Source: Streptosporangium brasiliense (GTDB taxonomy: Bacteria > Actinomycetota > Actinomycetes > Streptosporangiales > Streptosporangiaceae). From it: a stretch of DNA of 64,000 nucleotides. The translations under genes and the position numbers were made by a program. The DNA lies in the NCBI RefSeq assembly GCF_030811595.1, contig NZ_JAUSRB010000001.1:1-64000 (forward strand), given 5' to 3'. Within the stretch, counting starts at the first letter, position 1; the number at the start of each line of letters is the position of its first letter. Of this stretch, positions 1 through 8,954 are shown piece after piece. The notes under the pieces were generated by a model. The model saw only the letters and a list, made by a program, of their open reading frames with translations, was not told where the DNA came from and made no database searches.

Positions 1-545
1 CCGGGGAGATGGCGGCGCGGCTGCGCGCACTGCCGGGGATCGCCGACGTCCGGGTGCGGGGCGACGGCTTCCTGGAGATCGCGGTGACCGTGCCGGGGGA
101 GCTCGTGGCGGAGATCGGCCCGGCCGCCGCCCCGGCCGGGGGCGCGTCGCCGTGGACCGACTCGCCGAGGACGTGGAGCAACCCCGGGTTCGTCGTGAGA
201 TACGCGCACGTGCGGGCGGTCGCCGTACAGCGCTGGGCGGCGGAGCTGGGGGTCGGCGGGGAGTTCCGGCCGGAGCTGCTCGACGGCCGGTGGGACCGGG
301 CGGTGCTCAGGTCGCTGGCCGAGGTGCACGGCAGGCGGGTGAGCCGGGACCCCGGCTGGGCGGCCTACGCCGAGCAGCTCGCCCTGGCCTACCACGACGC
401 CTTCGAGCGGGCTCCGGCGCTGCCCGCGGGCGACGAGCAGCCGTCGGCCCGGCACGCCGCCCGGGTACGGCAGGCCCGGGCCGTGCGGGACGTGCTGGCC
501 GAGGGACTGGCGGCGCTGGGCGAGACGGCGCCCGACATGCTGTGA
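1..545 (+). CDS. nrtL: ArgS-related anticodon-binding (DALR) protein NrtL, 3' part
   Basis: This is the C-terminal part of a protein resembling the DALR anticodon-binding end of arginyl-tRNA synthetase. The frame is open to the left window edge, so the ATG at 9 is probably internal and the gene is cut. Visible features are the stretch GFLEIAV, a helical Val-Arg-Tyr-Ala-His segment (VVRYAHVRAV) and a long helical C-terminus ending in a TGA at 543-545. No aminoacylation domain can be seen in the part present. In actinobacteria a catalytically incomplete ArgS-like gene named nrtL commonly precedes lysA, and that is the context here. Its exact role is unknown to me. A genuine argS end is the alternative, but the lysA neighbourhood favours nrtL. 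Confidence 0.7.
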   Translation, partial: GEMAARLRALPGIADVRVRGDGFLEIAVTVPGELVAEIGPAAAPAGGASPWTDSPRTWSNPGFVVRYAHVRAVAVQRWAAELGVGGEFRPELLDGRWDRAVLRSLAEVHGRRVSRDPGWAAYAEQLALAYHDAFERAPALPAGDEQPSARHAARVRQARAVRDVLAEGLAALGETAPDML

Positions 546-578
546 TAAACCCTCCAAGAACAGATCTTGGGAGGACGG

Positions 579-1391
579 GTGAACGGTCCGCGGGACTGGC
601 CGGCGGGCGGCCCGCGGCGCCGCGGCGCGATCCGGCGGACGCTGCCGGCCGCGCTCGCCTTCGCGATCATCCTCGGCGGGCTCGCCTATCTCGGCGGCGA
701 CCTCCAGGCGCTGATCGGGACCGCGCCGGGCTCGCCCCGCTCGGCCGCGGCCACGCACCGCCTCTACGAGGAGAGCGGCCCGGTCGACGGCCGCTGCGAC
801 ACGCTGCCCCCGGACCCGGACGCCGACGTCGGCAGGACGCTGCGGGCGCTCTCGCGGTGCCTGGACCGCATGTGGGCCGCCACCCTCGCCGAGGCCGATC
901 TCGACTACGCGCGCCCCGGCGAGGTGCGGCTGGTCGACCGTCCGCGGGAGGCGGCGTGCGGGACCGACGACCACGGCTGGGCCGGGATCTACTGTCCCGA
1001 GGGACGCGTGGTCAACGTGCTGGTCGAGGAGGGCCGGGCCTTCCCGATGATGTTCACCCTCGCGCACGAGTACGCCCACCATGTCCAGGAGATCAGCGGC
1101 ATCGCCGACCGGCGGGGGTCGGAGGTCTTCGACGAGGCGTGGTCCCGGCGTCTCGAACTGCAGGCCGACTGCCTGGCCGCGGCGGCGCTGCGGACCGTCG
1201 GGCCGATCCTGCTGCGCGAGCAGCGACGGTGGCTGGCACGGGGCGGTGAGGAGGCGGACGGGCGGCAGGCGGAGTCCCGGGAGTCGCACGGCTCGGGCGC
1301 GAGCAGCGCCGCGTGGATGCTGCGCGGGCAGAAGGAGGGCACGGTGCGGGCGTGCAACACCTGGAGCGCTCCCGCGGACCAGGTCTCCTAG
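579..1391 (+). CDS. membrane-anchored neutral zinc metallopeptidase
   Basis: A 270-residue protein. A basic N-terminus is followed by one hydrophobic segment at about residues 19-37, so it is probably anchored with the catalytic domain outside. The zinc-peptidase motif HEYAH is at residues 163-167, and a downstream third-ligand motif ELQAD begins at residue 193. This pairing is typical of the YpfJ/PF04228 neutral zinc metallopeptidase family. The GTG at 579 is chosen because a GGGAGGA ribosome site ends four bases before it. A TTG at 567 lies before that site. The gene begins 33 bases after nrtL. Cysteines at several places outside the membrane could form disulfides. The substrate is unknown. 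Confidence 0.75.
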   Translation: MNGPRDWPAGGPRRRGAIRRTLPAALAFAIILGGLAYLGGDLQALIGTAPGSPRSAAATHRLYEESGPVDGRCDTLPPDPDADVGRTLRALSRCLDRMWAATLAEADLDYARPGEVRLVDRPREAACGTDDHGWAGIYCPEGRVVNVLVEEGRAFPMMFTLAHEYAHHVQEISGIADRRGSEVFDEAWSRRLELQADCLAAAALRTVGPILLREQRRWLARGGEEADGRQAESRESHGSGASSAAWMLRGQKEGTVRACNTWSAPADQVS

Positions 1392-1401
1392 CGGTTAGAT
1401 C

Positions 1402-1426
1402 GCCACAAAACGTAAAAATATGTGGC
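1402..1426. other. AT-rich inverted repeat after the metallopeptidase gene
   Basis: The arms GCCACA (1402-1407) and TGTGGC (1421-1426) flank a 13-base A-rich spacer. The repeat starts 10 bases after the stop codon, in an AT-rich patch unlike the coding DNA around it. It could be a weak terminator for the metallopeptidase or an operator for lysA. The sequence does not decide between them. Confidence 0.35.
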
Positions 1427-1518
1427 CTAAGTTATTAATGGCACTAAAAATTTGCGTCTTTCCGGTCGATCGTGTCTCGCCAGATGGGCACTCGTCCCAC
1501 AGGGATCACCGCGTCCGA

Positions 1519-1524
1519 TAGCCT
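1519..1524 (+). promoter_or_regulatory. -10 element of a probable leaderless lysA promoter
   Basis: TAGCCT matches the actinobacterial TAnnnT pattern and ends seven bases before the GTG at 1532. There is no purine-rich ribosome site. This spacing would place the transcript start on or next to the start codon. No clear -35 hexamer is visible. Confidence 0.45.
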
Positions 1525-1531
1525 CGATCGG

Positions 1532-2914
1532 GTGAGTCGATTCGCCCACCCCGCCGGTGACCGGCACGCCGAAGTGCTGCCCGAGGAGCGCCCTCCGCAC
1601 GCACCTGCCGACCTGAACACGCTCGACCCGACGATCTGGCCGCGAACGTCGAGCCGCGTCGACGGCTCGGTCACGATCGGCGGCGCGGATGTCAGGGACC
1701 TGGTCAAGGAGCACGGCAGCCCTCTCTACGTGGTGGACGAGGAAGACTTCCGCTCCCGGTGCCGCGACTACCGCGAGGCGTTCGCCGGCGGCGAGGTCCA
1801 CTACGCCGGCAAGGCGTTCCTGTGCCGCGAGGTCGCCCGCTGGGTCATGCAGGAGGGCCTCGGCCTCGACGTGTGCAGCGCGGGCGAGCTCGCCGTCGCG
1901 CTGAGCGTCGGATTCCCGCCCGAGCGGATCACGATGCACGGCAACAACAAGTCCCTCGCCGAGCTGGAGAAGGCCGTCGAGGCCGGGGTCGGGCACATCG
2001 TGGCCGACTCCTTCGAGGAGATCGCCCGGCTGGGCTTCCTCGCCGACAAGCACGGCAGGCGCCCCCGGGTCATGATCCGGGTGACCGTGGGCGTGGAGGC
2101 GCACACCCACGAGTTCATCGCCACCGCCCACGACGACCAGAAGTTCGGCTTCTCGCTGAGCAGCGGCGCCGCGGCCGAGGCGGCCCGGCGCATCCTCGCC
2201 CTGCCCCAGCTCGAACTCGTCGGTCTGCACTCCCACATCGGTTCCCAGATCACCGACACCGCCGGTTTCGAGGTGGCCGCGCGCCGCCTGGCCACCCTGC
2301 TGGTGCAGATCAAGCAGGAGCACGGCGTCGTCCTGCCCGAGCTCGACCTCGGCGGCGGCTACGGCATCCCCTACGTCGAGGGCGACACCGCGCCCGACGT
2401 CAAGGAGATCGCCGACAGCCTGCGGGAGATCGTCACCAAGGTGGCCGAGAGCGCGGGCCTGCCGGTGCCCAGGCTCACCGTCGAGCCGGGCCGCTCCATC
2501 GCCGGGCGCGCGGGCGCGACCCTCTACGAGGTCGGCACGGTCAAGGACGTCGAGGGGTTGCGGACCTACGTCAGCGTCGACGGCGGCATGAGCGACAACA
2601 TCCGCACCGCCCTCTACGGCGCGGACTACACCGCGCGCCTGGCCTCCCGCGAGAGCGCCGCCGAGCCGATGCTCTCGCGCCTGGTCGGCAAGCACTGCGA
2701 GAGCGGCGACATGGTGGTCCGTGACCTGTGGCTGCCCCGGGACCTGGCGCCCGGCGACCTGATCGCCGTCGCGGGCACCGGCGCCTACTGCCGCTCGCTC
2801 GCCAACAACTACAACTACCTCCCCAAGCCCGCCGTGGTCGCGGTGAAGGACGGCGTGTCCCGCGTGATCGTCCGCCGGGAGACCGAGGACGACCTGCTGA
2901 GAGGACAGCTTTGA
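1532..2914 (+). CDS. lysA: diaminopimelate decarboxylase
   Basis: A 460-residue PLP enzyme that decarboxylates meso-diaminopimelate to lysine. The fold-III (alanine racemase-like) barrel carries the PLP lysine K94 in HYAGKAFL, the phosphate-binding GGGYG loop at about 274-278 and EPGRS from 318. The C-terminal beta domain ends near [10 protein letters not shown]. The GTG at 1532 is preferred over an in-frame ATG at 1472. The product then begins VSRFAHPAG, like other actinobacterial LysA proteins, and a -10 element sits just upstream. It is followed after 85 bases by hom, so lysine and threonine branch enzymes of the aspartate pathway are adjacent. Length is normal for the family. Confidence 0.95.
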   Translation: MSRFAHPAGDRHAEVLPEERPPHAPADLNTLDPTIWPRTSSRVDGSVTIGGADVRDLVKEHGSPLYVVDEEDFRSRCRDYREAFAGGEVHYAGKAFLCREVARWVMQEGLGLDVCSAGELAVALSVGFPPERITMHGNNKSLAELEKAVEAGVGHIVADSFEEIARLGFLADKHGRRPRVMIRVTVGVEAHTHEFIATAHDDQKFGFSLSSGAAAEAARRILALPQLELVGLHSHIGSQITDTAGFEVAARRLATLLVQIKQEHGVVLPELDLGGGYGIPYVEGDTAPDVKEIADSLREIVTKVAESAGLPVPRLTVEPGRSIAGRAGATLYEVGTVKDVEGLRTYVSVDGGMSDNIRTALYGADYTARLASRESAAEPMLSRLVGKHCESGDMVVRDLWLPRDLAPGDLIAVAGTGAYCRSLANNYNYLPKPAVVAVKDGVSRVIVRRETEDDLLRGQL

Positions 2915-2999
2915 AACGACCCGAAGCGGCGGGCCGCCCGGTGGGCCGCGCGGCCGAGCAAATCATGCGTGAAGTGAACGAGAAGGGGAGTGCGGGCAG

Positions 3000-4292
3000 A
3001 TGGCACTGAAAGTCGCTCTCCTCGGATGCGGTGTCGTCGGCTCCCAGGTGATCCGGCTGATGCACGAGCAGGCCGACGACCTCGCCGCGCGCGTCGGGGC
3101 CCCGCTGGAGCTCGCCGGCGTCGCCGTGCGGCGGCTGGGCCGCAAGCGCGACGCCGACGTGGACCCGGCCCTGCTCACCACCGACGCCGAAGCGCTCGTC
3201 ACCCGCGACGACGTGGACATCGTCGTCGAGGTGATCGGCGGCATCGAACCCGCCAGGACGCTCATCCTGGCCGCCATGAACAGCGGCAAGTCGGTCGTCA
3301 CCGCCAACAAGGCGCTGCTCGCCGAGGACGGCGCGACCATCCACGCCGCGGCCCGGGCCAACGGCGCCGACCTCTACTTCGAGGCGGCCGTCGCGGGCGC
3401 AATCCCGCTGATCCGGCCGCTGCGCGAGTCGCTGGCCGGCGACCACGTGCACCGCGTGCTCGGCATCGTCAACGGCACCACCAACTACATCCTCGACAAG
3501 ATGGACTCCAGCGGCGCGTCGTTCTCCGACGCGCTGGAGGAGGCCCAGACCCTGGGATACGCCGAGGCCGACCCCACGGCCGACGTGGAGGGCTTCGACG
3601 CCGCCGCCAAGGCCGCGATCCTCGCCGGGATCGCCTTCCACAGCCGCGTGACGGCCGCCGACGTGCACCGCGAGGGCATCACCGAGATCACCGCCACCGA
3701 CGTGGCCAGTGCCAAGGCGATGGGCTACGTCATCAAGCTGCTGGCGATCTGCGCCCGCTCCGACGACGGCCGCTCCTTCGGCGTCCGGGTCCACCCGGCG
3801 ATGATCCCCCGGACACACCCGCTGGCCGGGGTCCGGGAGGCCTACAACGCGGTCTTCGTGGAGGCCCGCTCCGCGGGGCAGCTCATGTTCTACGGCGCGG
3901 GCGCCGGCGGCGCCCCGACGGCGAGCGCGGTGCTGGGTGACATCGTGGCGGTGGCCCGCAACCTGCTGGCCGGCACGCGGGGCCCGGAGGAGTCCACCTA
4001 CGCCGAGCTGGCCGTGCACCCGATGGGCGAGACCGTCACGCGCTACCACGTCTCCCTGGACGTCGCCGACAAGCCGGGCGTGCTCGCCCGCGTCGCCGAC
4101 ATGTTCGCCAAGCAGGACGTGTCCATCCAGACCGTCCGCCAGGAGGGGCACGGCGACGACGCCCAGCTCGTCCTGGTCACGCACCGGGCCAGTGACGCGG
4201 CGCTGTCGGCCACCATCGACGGCCTGCGCGAGATGGACATCGTCCGCGATGTGGTGAGCGTCATGCGGGTCGAGGGCGAGGACGCCCCCTAG
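3000..4292 (+). CDS. hom: homoserine dehydrogenase with C-terminal ACT domain
   Basis: A 430-residue enzyme that reduces aspartate semialdehyde to homoserine, the precursor of threonine and methionine. The Rossmann loop GCGVVG is at residues 9-14. The catalytic domain holds TANKALLAE and GIVNGTTNYIL, and the segment EADPTADVEGFDAAAK is the usual substrate-site signature. An ACT domain from about residue 350 (YHVSLDVADKPGVLARVADMF) suggests allosteric control by threonine, as known for this class. A purine-rich AAGGGGAG lies 11 bases before the ATG. In most actinobacteria thrC follows directly. Here a strong terminator follows, and thrC lies 14 kb away. Confidence 0.96.
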   Translation: MALKVALLGCGVVGSQVIRLMHEQADDLAARVGAPLELAGVAVRRLGRKRDADVDPALLTTDAEALVTRDDVDIVVEVIGGIEPARTLILAAMNSGKSVVTANKALLAEDGATIHAAARANGADLYFEAAVAGAIPLIRPLRESLAGDHVHRVLGIVNGTTNYILDKMDSSGASFSDALEEAQTLGYAEADPTADVEGFDAAAKAAILAGIAFHSRVTAADVHREGITEITATDVASAKAMGYVIKLLAICARSDDGRSFGVRVHPAMIPRTHPLAGVREAYNAVFVEARSAGQLMFYGAGAGGAPTASAVLGDIVAVARNLLAGTRGPEESTYAELAVHPMGETVTRYHVSLDVADKPGVLARVADMFAKQDVSIQTVRQEGHGDDAQLVLVTHRASDAALSATIDGLREMDIVRDVVSVMRVEGEDAP

Positions 4293-4303
4293 GAGGGCTC
4301 ACC

Positions 4304-4342
4304 GGCCGAGGGCCGCCCCCGGCGAGGGGGCGGCCCTCGGCC
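4304..4342 (+). terminator. strong hairpin terminator after hom
   Basis: A perfect 17-bp inverted repeat (4304-4320 and 4326-4342) with a five-base loop GGCGA starts 12 bases after the hom stop codon. It has no U tract, which is usual for high-GC actinobacterial terminators. It separates hom transcriptionally from the deacetylase and the island downstream. Confidence 0.8.
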
Positions 4343-4464
4343 CCGGCCCGCCCACGTGTCCCGGGCGTGTCGGTGAGTGTTCGGTAACGGATGATCCGAC
4401 GGGCCCCGCGGGCTTGTAGGGTGCTTCTCTCTGCCCTGGCCCGTCACCGGAAGGACCGCCCACC

Positions 4465-5289
4465 GTGAAGATCGTTCGTTGGGCGGGAGCACCGGCGGCG
4501 GCCGTCCTGGCCGTCCTGGCATCCCTGACGGTCCTGGCGCCGCTCGCCCAGGCCGACAGCGGCGCCGGGCGCCCGGCCAAGGTCACGACGGTCGTCTCGC
4601 TCACCTTCGACGACGGAGACGTCACCCACACGGCGGCGGCCCGCATGCTGGAGCGGCGGGGCATGCGAGGAACGTTCTACGTCAACACCGAGACCATCGG
4701 GGGCGACGCCAAGCTGGACCGCCGCGCCCTCGCCGCCATCGCCAGGGCGGGGCACGAGATCGGCGGCCACACGCTGACCCACATCCGGCTCACCCAGCTG
4801 ACCCGGAGCGAGCAGCGCACGCAGATCTGCGACGACCGCCGGACGCTGATCGCCTGGGGCTACCGGCCCACCACCCTGGCCTACCCGTTCGGCTCGGTCG
4901 ACTCCGACGCCAAGGCGGTGGCCCGGCAGTGCGGTTACGACGCGGCCCGCAGGGTGGGCGGGCTCAAGGAGTGGGGCTGCCCCGGCTGCCCGGCCGGCGA
5001 GGAGCCGCGTCCCAGGGACCGCTACGAGATCCGCACGCCGGGCTCGATCCGTGAGGACACGCTGCTGCGGCAGATGCGGCAGCAGGTCCTCAACGCCGAG
5101 AAGACCGGCGGCGGGCTCGTCCCCCTGGTGTTCCACCGGGTCTGCGCGGGCTGCGGCGTCTACTCGGTCTCCCCCGAGACCCTGGACGACTTCCTCGGCT
5201 GGCTGGCGGGCCGTAAGGCCCACGGCACGGTCGTCAGGACCATGCACGACGCCGTCGGCGCCCGCTACCGGCCCATGCCCCGCAACTAG
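4465..5289 (+). CDS. secreted polysaccharide deacetylase (NodB-type)
   Basis: A 274-residue exported enzyme expected to remove N- or O-acetyl groups from a surface polysaccharide. A signal peptide (basic MKIVR, hydrophobic to about residue 28, probable cleavage after AQA) precedes the NodB domain. Motif 1 is TFDDG (47-51) with base D49 and metal ligand D50. Motif 2 is HTLTH (102-106), giving the two metal histidines. Motif 3 is YPFG (140-143), and LVFHRV with H224 fits the last motif. Four cysteines near 172-230 may form disulfides. The start is GTG. It is the first gene of the block that separates hom from thrC and converges on glycosyltransferase genes, so it may modify their product. Confidence 0.85.
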   Translation: MKIVRWAGAPAAAVLAVLASLTVLAPLAQADSGAGRPAKVTTVVSLTFDDGDVTHTAAARMLERRGMRGTFYVNTETIGGDAKLDRRALAAIARAGHEIGGHTLTHIRLTQLTRSEQRTQICDDRRTLIAWGYRPTTLAYPFGSVDSDAKAVARQCGYDAARRVGGLKEWGCPGCPAGEEPRPRDRYEIRTPGSIREDTLLRQMRQQVLNAEKTGGGLVPLVFHRVCAGCGVYSVSPETLDDFLGWLAGRKAHGTVVRTMHDAVGARYRPMPRN

Positions 5290-5331
5290 CCCGCCCGGTC
5301 CCCGGAGCCGCCCAGCCGGTCCGCGCGGTGG

Positions 5332-7035
5332 CTACCGGGCGCCCTCCACGAGCCCGCGGAGGCGGCGGGCGGCGCGGCCGAGGAGGGAGCGTTTCTGCGC
5401 CTGGCGCAGCGCGACGGCCTCCAGCCGGCGCTGCTCGGCCTTCTCCTTCCACCTCGCGGTGTCGCGGGTGCCCTTGGCCGCCGAGGCGCGCAGCTCCTTC
5501 AGCTCGGCCTTGAGCGCCGCGACCTGCCGCTGGGCACGCTCGGCCTCCCGCCTGCGCGACTCGGCCTCCGCGCGCCAGCGCACGGCCTCCCGGTTGCGGT
5601 CCGAGGCCCAGTGGGGGTAGGCCCGCGCCGCCGGCCGCAGCCGCCACGACTCGGCGTCCAGCCAGGTGGCGCCGTACAGGTCGGCGATCACGTCGTCCAG
5701 GGACTCGCCGTCGCGGACGACGCGCAGCGCCCGCGCGACGGCGGAGGTCCGCTCCAGGCGGGCGGCCACGACGCCCGACGCGTCCTCCTCCAGCGCCACG
5801 AGCAGCAGGCCCTCGTCGTCCTTGTCGGCCTGTCCGACCAGCATGGCCAGCGACTCCGCCCCGGGCACCCATCCGGCCGGGCAGGTGAGGCGGAACGGCG
5901 CGGGGAAGGAGGTCGCGGGGGCCCGCTCGGCGAACGAGACGCGGCCCTCGTGGGCGTACTGCGCGCGCAGCAGCCGCAGATCGAGCAGCGGGTCGTCCAG
6001 CGGCGCGCGGCGCCCGCCGGTCAGCGACGCCCACGGGCCGGTCAGGGTGACGTGCACGTCGGGCAGGGTGCTGGCCAGCGCCCCGTCCACGCTCGCCCGG
6101 ACGTCCTCGAAGGAGGCGTCCCGGGCGTCCACCACGACGTCGACGTAGGGGACCAGCCACTGGCGCCCCGCGTCGGTGCGCAGGTTGCGCCGGTAGGGCA
6201 CGCGGTCGGCGATGAAGGGGTCGTTGTGCCGTCTGACCTCACCGGCCCTGCGCATCGCCGTCGTCGTGCCCAGGTGCCAGCCGAGCGCCTCGGCGTCCGG
6301 GACGAACACCGCGCCCGTCTGGGTGAGGCGGTAGCCGAGCTCGGTGTCCTCGCCGAGCGTCAGGGAGGTGTCCAGGCCCCCGGCGGCCTTCAGCAGGGCC
6401 GCCGGCAGCGAGACCGTCGCGCCGACGTGGACGCGGTGCAGCAGCGGGCTGGGCGCGTCGCGGAAGCCGCGGTGGGCGGCGACGAGCTCGTCGATCCAGC
6501 CGTGCCGGTGGTCGGGGTCCGCCTCGAAAAGGGTGTCGGCCCTGTCCTTGGCGACGGCGATCTGGACCTCGGCCGCGGTGGGCGGCGTGCCCGCCATGGC
6601 GGTGAAGCGCAGCGTCCCCAGCACCACCAGGTAGTCGGCCAGGTGGTGCCAGCGCATGTGCGTCTCCACGTGGTCGCGGTAGGAGACGATGTCGGCGTCC
6701 ATCCGGTGGATCACCTCGCCGCCGGCGGCCGCCGTACCGGCCTCCAGCGCAGAGGCGATGCCCCAGCGGCCCTCGGGCACCCGCAGGAGCCTGGTGTTGT
6801 CCGGGACGATCTCGGGCAGCCGGAGCGGCGGCGCGCTGCCGTCGTCCACGACGATCACTTCGAGCAGGTGCGCGGGGTAGGTCTGGACGGCGAGGGCGGC
6901 CAGCGTGAGGTCGAGCTTGTCCTGCTGCGCCCTGGCGGGGATCACCACGCTCACCGGCAGCCGCGGCTCCCACGTCCCGGGGGCGGGCGGGCCGAGCACC
7001 CCGTAGTCGTTGCCCGGGATCCGCGGCGCGCTCAC
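5332..7035 (-). CDS. family-2 glycosyltransferase, type A, with coiled-coil tail (A1)
   Basis: A 567-residue GT-A fold enzyme. The N-terminal signature NDY (9-11) precedes LPVSVVIPA, the nucleotide-binding VVDDGS (63-68) and the DAD metal motif (113-115). HMRWHH follows at about 126-131, with the catalytic-type GEDTELGYRL further on. A second conserved region (QWLVPYVDVVVDARDASFEDV) links to a C-terminal domain. The last 80 residues are a charged Ala/Arg/Glu coiled coil. The GTG at 7035 overlaps the stop of the upstream glycosyltransferase by three bases, so it is translationally coupled. It is the last gene of a four-gene minus-strand operon. Donor and acceptor sugars cannot be inferred. No membrane segments are seen. 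Confidence 0.85.
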   Translation of the reverse strand: MSAPRIPGNDYGVLGPPAPGTWEPRLPVSVVIPARAQQDKLDLTLAALAVQTYPAHLLEVIVVDDGSAPPLRLPEIVPDNTRLLRVPEGRWGIASALEAGTAAAGGEVIHRMDADIVSYRDHVETHMRWHHLADYLVVLGTLRFTAMAGTPPTAAEVQIAVAKDRADTLFEADPDHRHGWIDELVAAHRGFRDAPSPLLHRVHVGATVSLPAALLKAAGGLDTSLTLGEDTELGYRLTQTGAVFVPDAEALGWHLGTTTAMRRAGEVRRHNDPFIADRVPYRRNLRTDAGRQWLVPYVDVVVDARDASFEDVRASVDGALASTLPDVHVTLTGPWASLTGGRRAPLDDPLLDLRLLRAQYAHEGRVSFAERAPATSFPAPFRLTCPAGWVPGAESLAMLVGQADKDDEGLLLVALEEDASGVVAARLERTSAVARALRVVRDGESLDDVIADLYGATWLDAESWRLRPAARAYPHWASDRNREAVRWRAEAESRRREAERAQRQVAALKAELKELRASAAKGTRDTARWKEKAEQRRLEAVALRQAQKRSLLGRAARRLRGLVEGAR

Positions 7036-8954
7036 ACCTCCTCCGCGGGCAGTTCCATGAGCGCGCTGGGCCGGAAGCCGCGCCACTGGCGTTTGTTGCG
7101 CCGCAGGAACGTGCCGATCGGCTCGCGCCAGGTGTGGTTGGCGACGTTGCCGCGCCGCAGGATGTAGCCCAGGCCCTGGGTGCGGTAGATCTGCCCGCCG
7201 GCGGCCTGCACGGCGTGCTGGAACTGGGCGTCGATCGTGCCCGGCAGCGTGCGGAAGCCGCCCACGGCCTCGAAGGCGGAGCGCTCGGCGAAGATGGTCC
7301 CTCCGGCGATGAAGTTGGTGATCTGCTCGGTCACCTGTTCGCGGTGGACGGTCACCCCGATCGCCGCCAGATAGACGAACTCCGGGACCATGCCCACGAC
7401 GTCGGCCCCCGAGTAGGAGTGGGCCAGCAGCAGGTCGGAGACGAAGTCGGGCCCGTACCAGTCGTCGTCGTCCATCTTCAGCAGGAACGAGCCCGAGGCC
7501 CTGGCCGCGGCCTCGTTCAGCACGGCTCCGAAGACGGTCTCCCGGCCGGCCTCGAACACGGTGATCGGCTGCTCGTAGGAGGCCAGCGCCCCCGCCACGT
7601 CGGGGTGCCCGGCGGGGATCCCGTGCAGGGCGAGGATCACCTCGAACTCGGCGCCGCGCTGCCTGGCCATCTGCTCCAGCGCGAAGCGCACCATCTCCGG
7701 CCGGCGGGTGGCCAGCAGCACCGAGGTCAGCGGCGCGGGCGCGGTGGGGGCGCCCAGCTGCTCCCAGCGGGTGCGGACGCCGTGGGTGCGCAGCGCCTCG
7801 CGGCGGAGCCGGATGCTGTGCTCCTCCCGCTCCAGGTCGTCCTGGAGGGTGGCCTCGTCGGCCGAGGTGATCAGCCTGGTCAGCTCGGGGCCCAGGGCGC
7901 CCGCCCAGCGGGGCACGGTGCCGCAGATCAGCGGCACCCCGGCCGCGGCCAGTCCGGTGACGACCCGGAGCGCGGCCACCGGGCCGCTGTGGCTGCGCCG
8001 CCAGTCCACGCGCACCCCCCTGACCTGCCTGATCCGGCTGACGTCCACGTCGGTGACGCAGCCGGAGGCGCCGAAGGCGGTGAGCGTGCGGCCCTCGCAG
8101 ATGACCGACCAGCGGCCGGACTCCACCGACAGCTCGGCCATGCCGAGCGACGGCACCGTGATGAAGCCCATGGGGTTGACCGAGCGGTCGTCGACCGGCG
8201 GGATGGCCCGGGGCTCGGACAGGTCCCCGAGGTCGCTCCCCAGGACCCTGGCCCCGCCGGGGCGGCCGATCCGCTCCCAGCTCATCAGCTCGGCGACCGG
8301 GCGGTCCACCGGGGTCTCGTCGCCGGACCAGGGCGGCGGATCCTGGCCGGTGGTGCGCAGGACCAGGTCGCCGCCGCGGGCGCCGAACCGGTCGGGGACC
8401 GGGCCGGTCACGCCGGCCGGGGCCGCGTTGGGGTCGCCGGGTCGCCAGTGCGCCGCGCCGGGGCCCGCCAGGCCCGCCACGGGCGCCGCGACGGCGTCCA
8501 TCCGGTGCCCGGCGAACGCCCTGGCGGTCGCGGCGAGCGTACGGCCGGCGGGCGTGGGCTTGGAGAAGCCCGCCTCCACCACCCACGCGGGCCGCCTGGG
8601 CTGGTGCACGCGCAGCTCGGTCAGCGACCGCCAGCGGTGCGCGGGCGTGGGGGACAGCACCGGCGCGGTGTACCAGTGGGGCGTCTCCTCCACGGCGACG
8701 ACGACCCGCGTGGCCATGGGCAGCAGGGACTGCAGGGTCGCGGCCCTGCGCAGGTCGGTCGGCGTCCGGGCGAGCACCAGGATCTCGGCGGCGCCCTCCT
8801 CGGCCCGCGGGGCGTCACCGAGGTCGCCGTCGAGGTCGATCGGCCCGTACGGCTCCAGCCCGTCGAGCGTCTCGAAGCCCGCGCAGTAGACGAGGACACG
8901 CCGTTTGCCGTTGCGCTCGCCCGCGGCGCGGACGAGATCGGTCAGAAGAGACAT
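7032..8954 (-). CDS. family-2 glycosyltransferase, type B, with a large unassigned N-terminal domain (B1)
   Basis: A 640-residue protein. The C-terminal third is a GT-A glycosyltransferase: TSVLLATRRPEMV, then a KMDDDDWYGPD metal-binding segment (DDDD at 495-498), FIAGGTIF and a conserved end RQWRGFRPS. Residues 1 to about 350 (RRVLVYCAGFETLDG, then several beta-rich stretches) match no family I can name. The sequence REEHSIRLRREALR before the GT domain is shared with the type-B gene starting at 11435, which lacks most of this N-terminus. The ATG at 8954 overlaps the TGA of the upstream gene, and its own stop overlaps the start of A1. The tight coupling suggests a fixed ratio with A1. Confidence 0.75.
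   Translation of the reverse strand: MSLLTDLVRAAGERNGKRRVLVYCAGFETLDGLEPYGPIDLDGDLGDAPRAEEGAAEILVLARTPTDLRRAATLQSLLPMATRVVVAVEETPHWYTAPVLSPTPAHRWRSLTELRVHQPRRPAWVVEAGFSKPTPAGRTLAATARAFAGHRMDAVAAPVAGLAGPGAAHWRPGDPNAAPAGVTGPVPDRFGARGGDLVLRTTGQDPPPWSGDETPVDRPVAELMSWERIGRPGGARVLGSDLGDLSEPRAIPPVDDRSVNPMGFITVPSLGMAELSVESGRWSVICEGRTLTAFGASGCVTDVDVSRIRQVRGVRVDWRRSHSGPVAALRVVTGLAAAGVPLICGTVPRWAGALGPELTRLITSADEATLQDDLEREEHSIRLRREALRTHGVRTRWEQLGAPTAPAPLTSVLLATRRPEMVRFALEQMARQRGAEFEVILALHGIPAGHPDVAGALASYEQPITVFEAGRETVFGAVLNEAAARASGSFLLKMDDDDWYGPDFVSDLLLAHSYSGADVVGMVPEFVYLAAIGVTVHREQVTEQITNFIAGGTIFAERSAFEAVGGFRTLPGTIDAQFQHAVQAAGGQIYRTQGLGYILRRGNVANHTWREPIGTFLRRNKRQWRGFRPSALMELPAEEV

Noticed and set aside
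1392..1531. Lysine riboswitch before lysA
   Set aside because: The gap is only 140 bases, lacks the multi-helix core, and the promoter appears to give a leaderless transcript.
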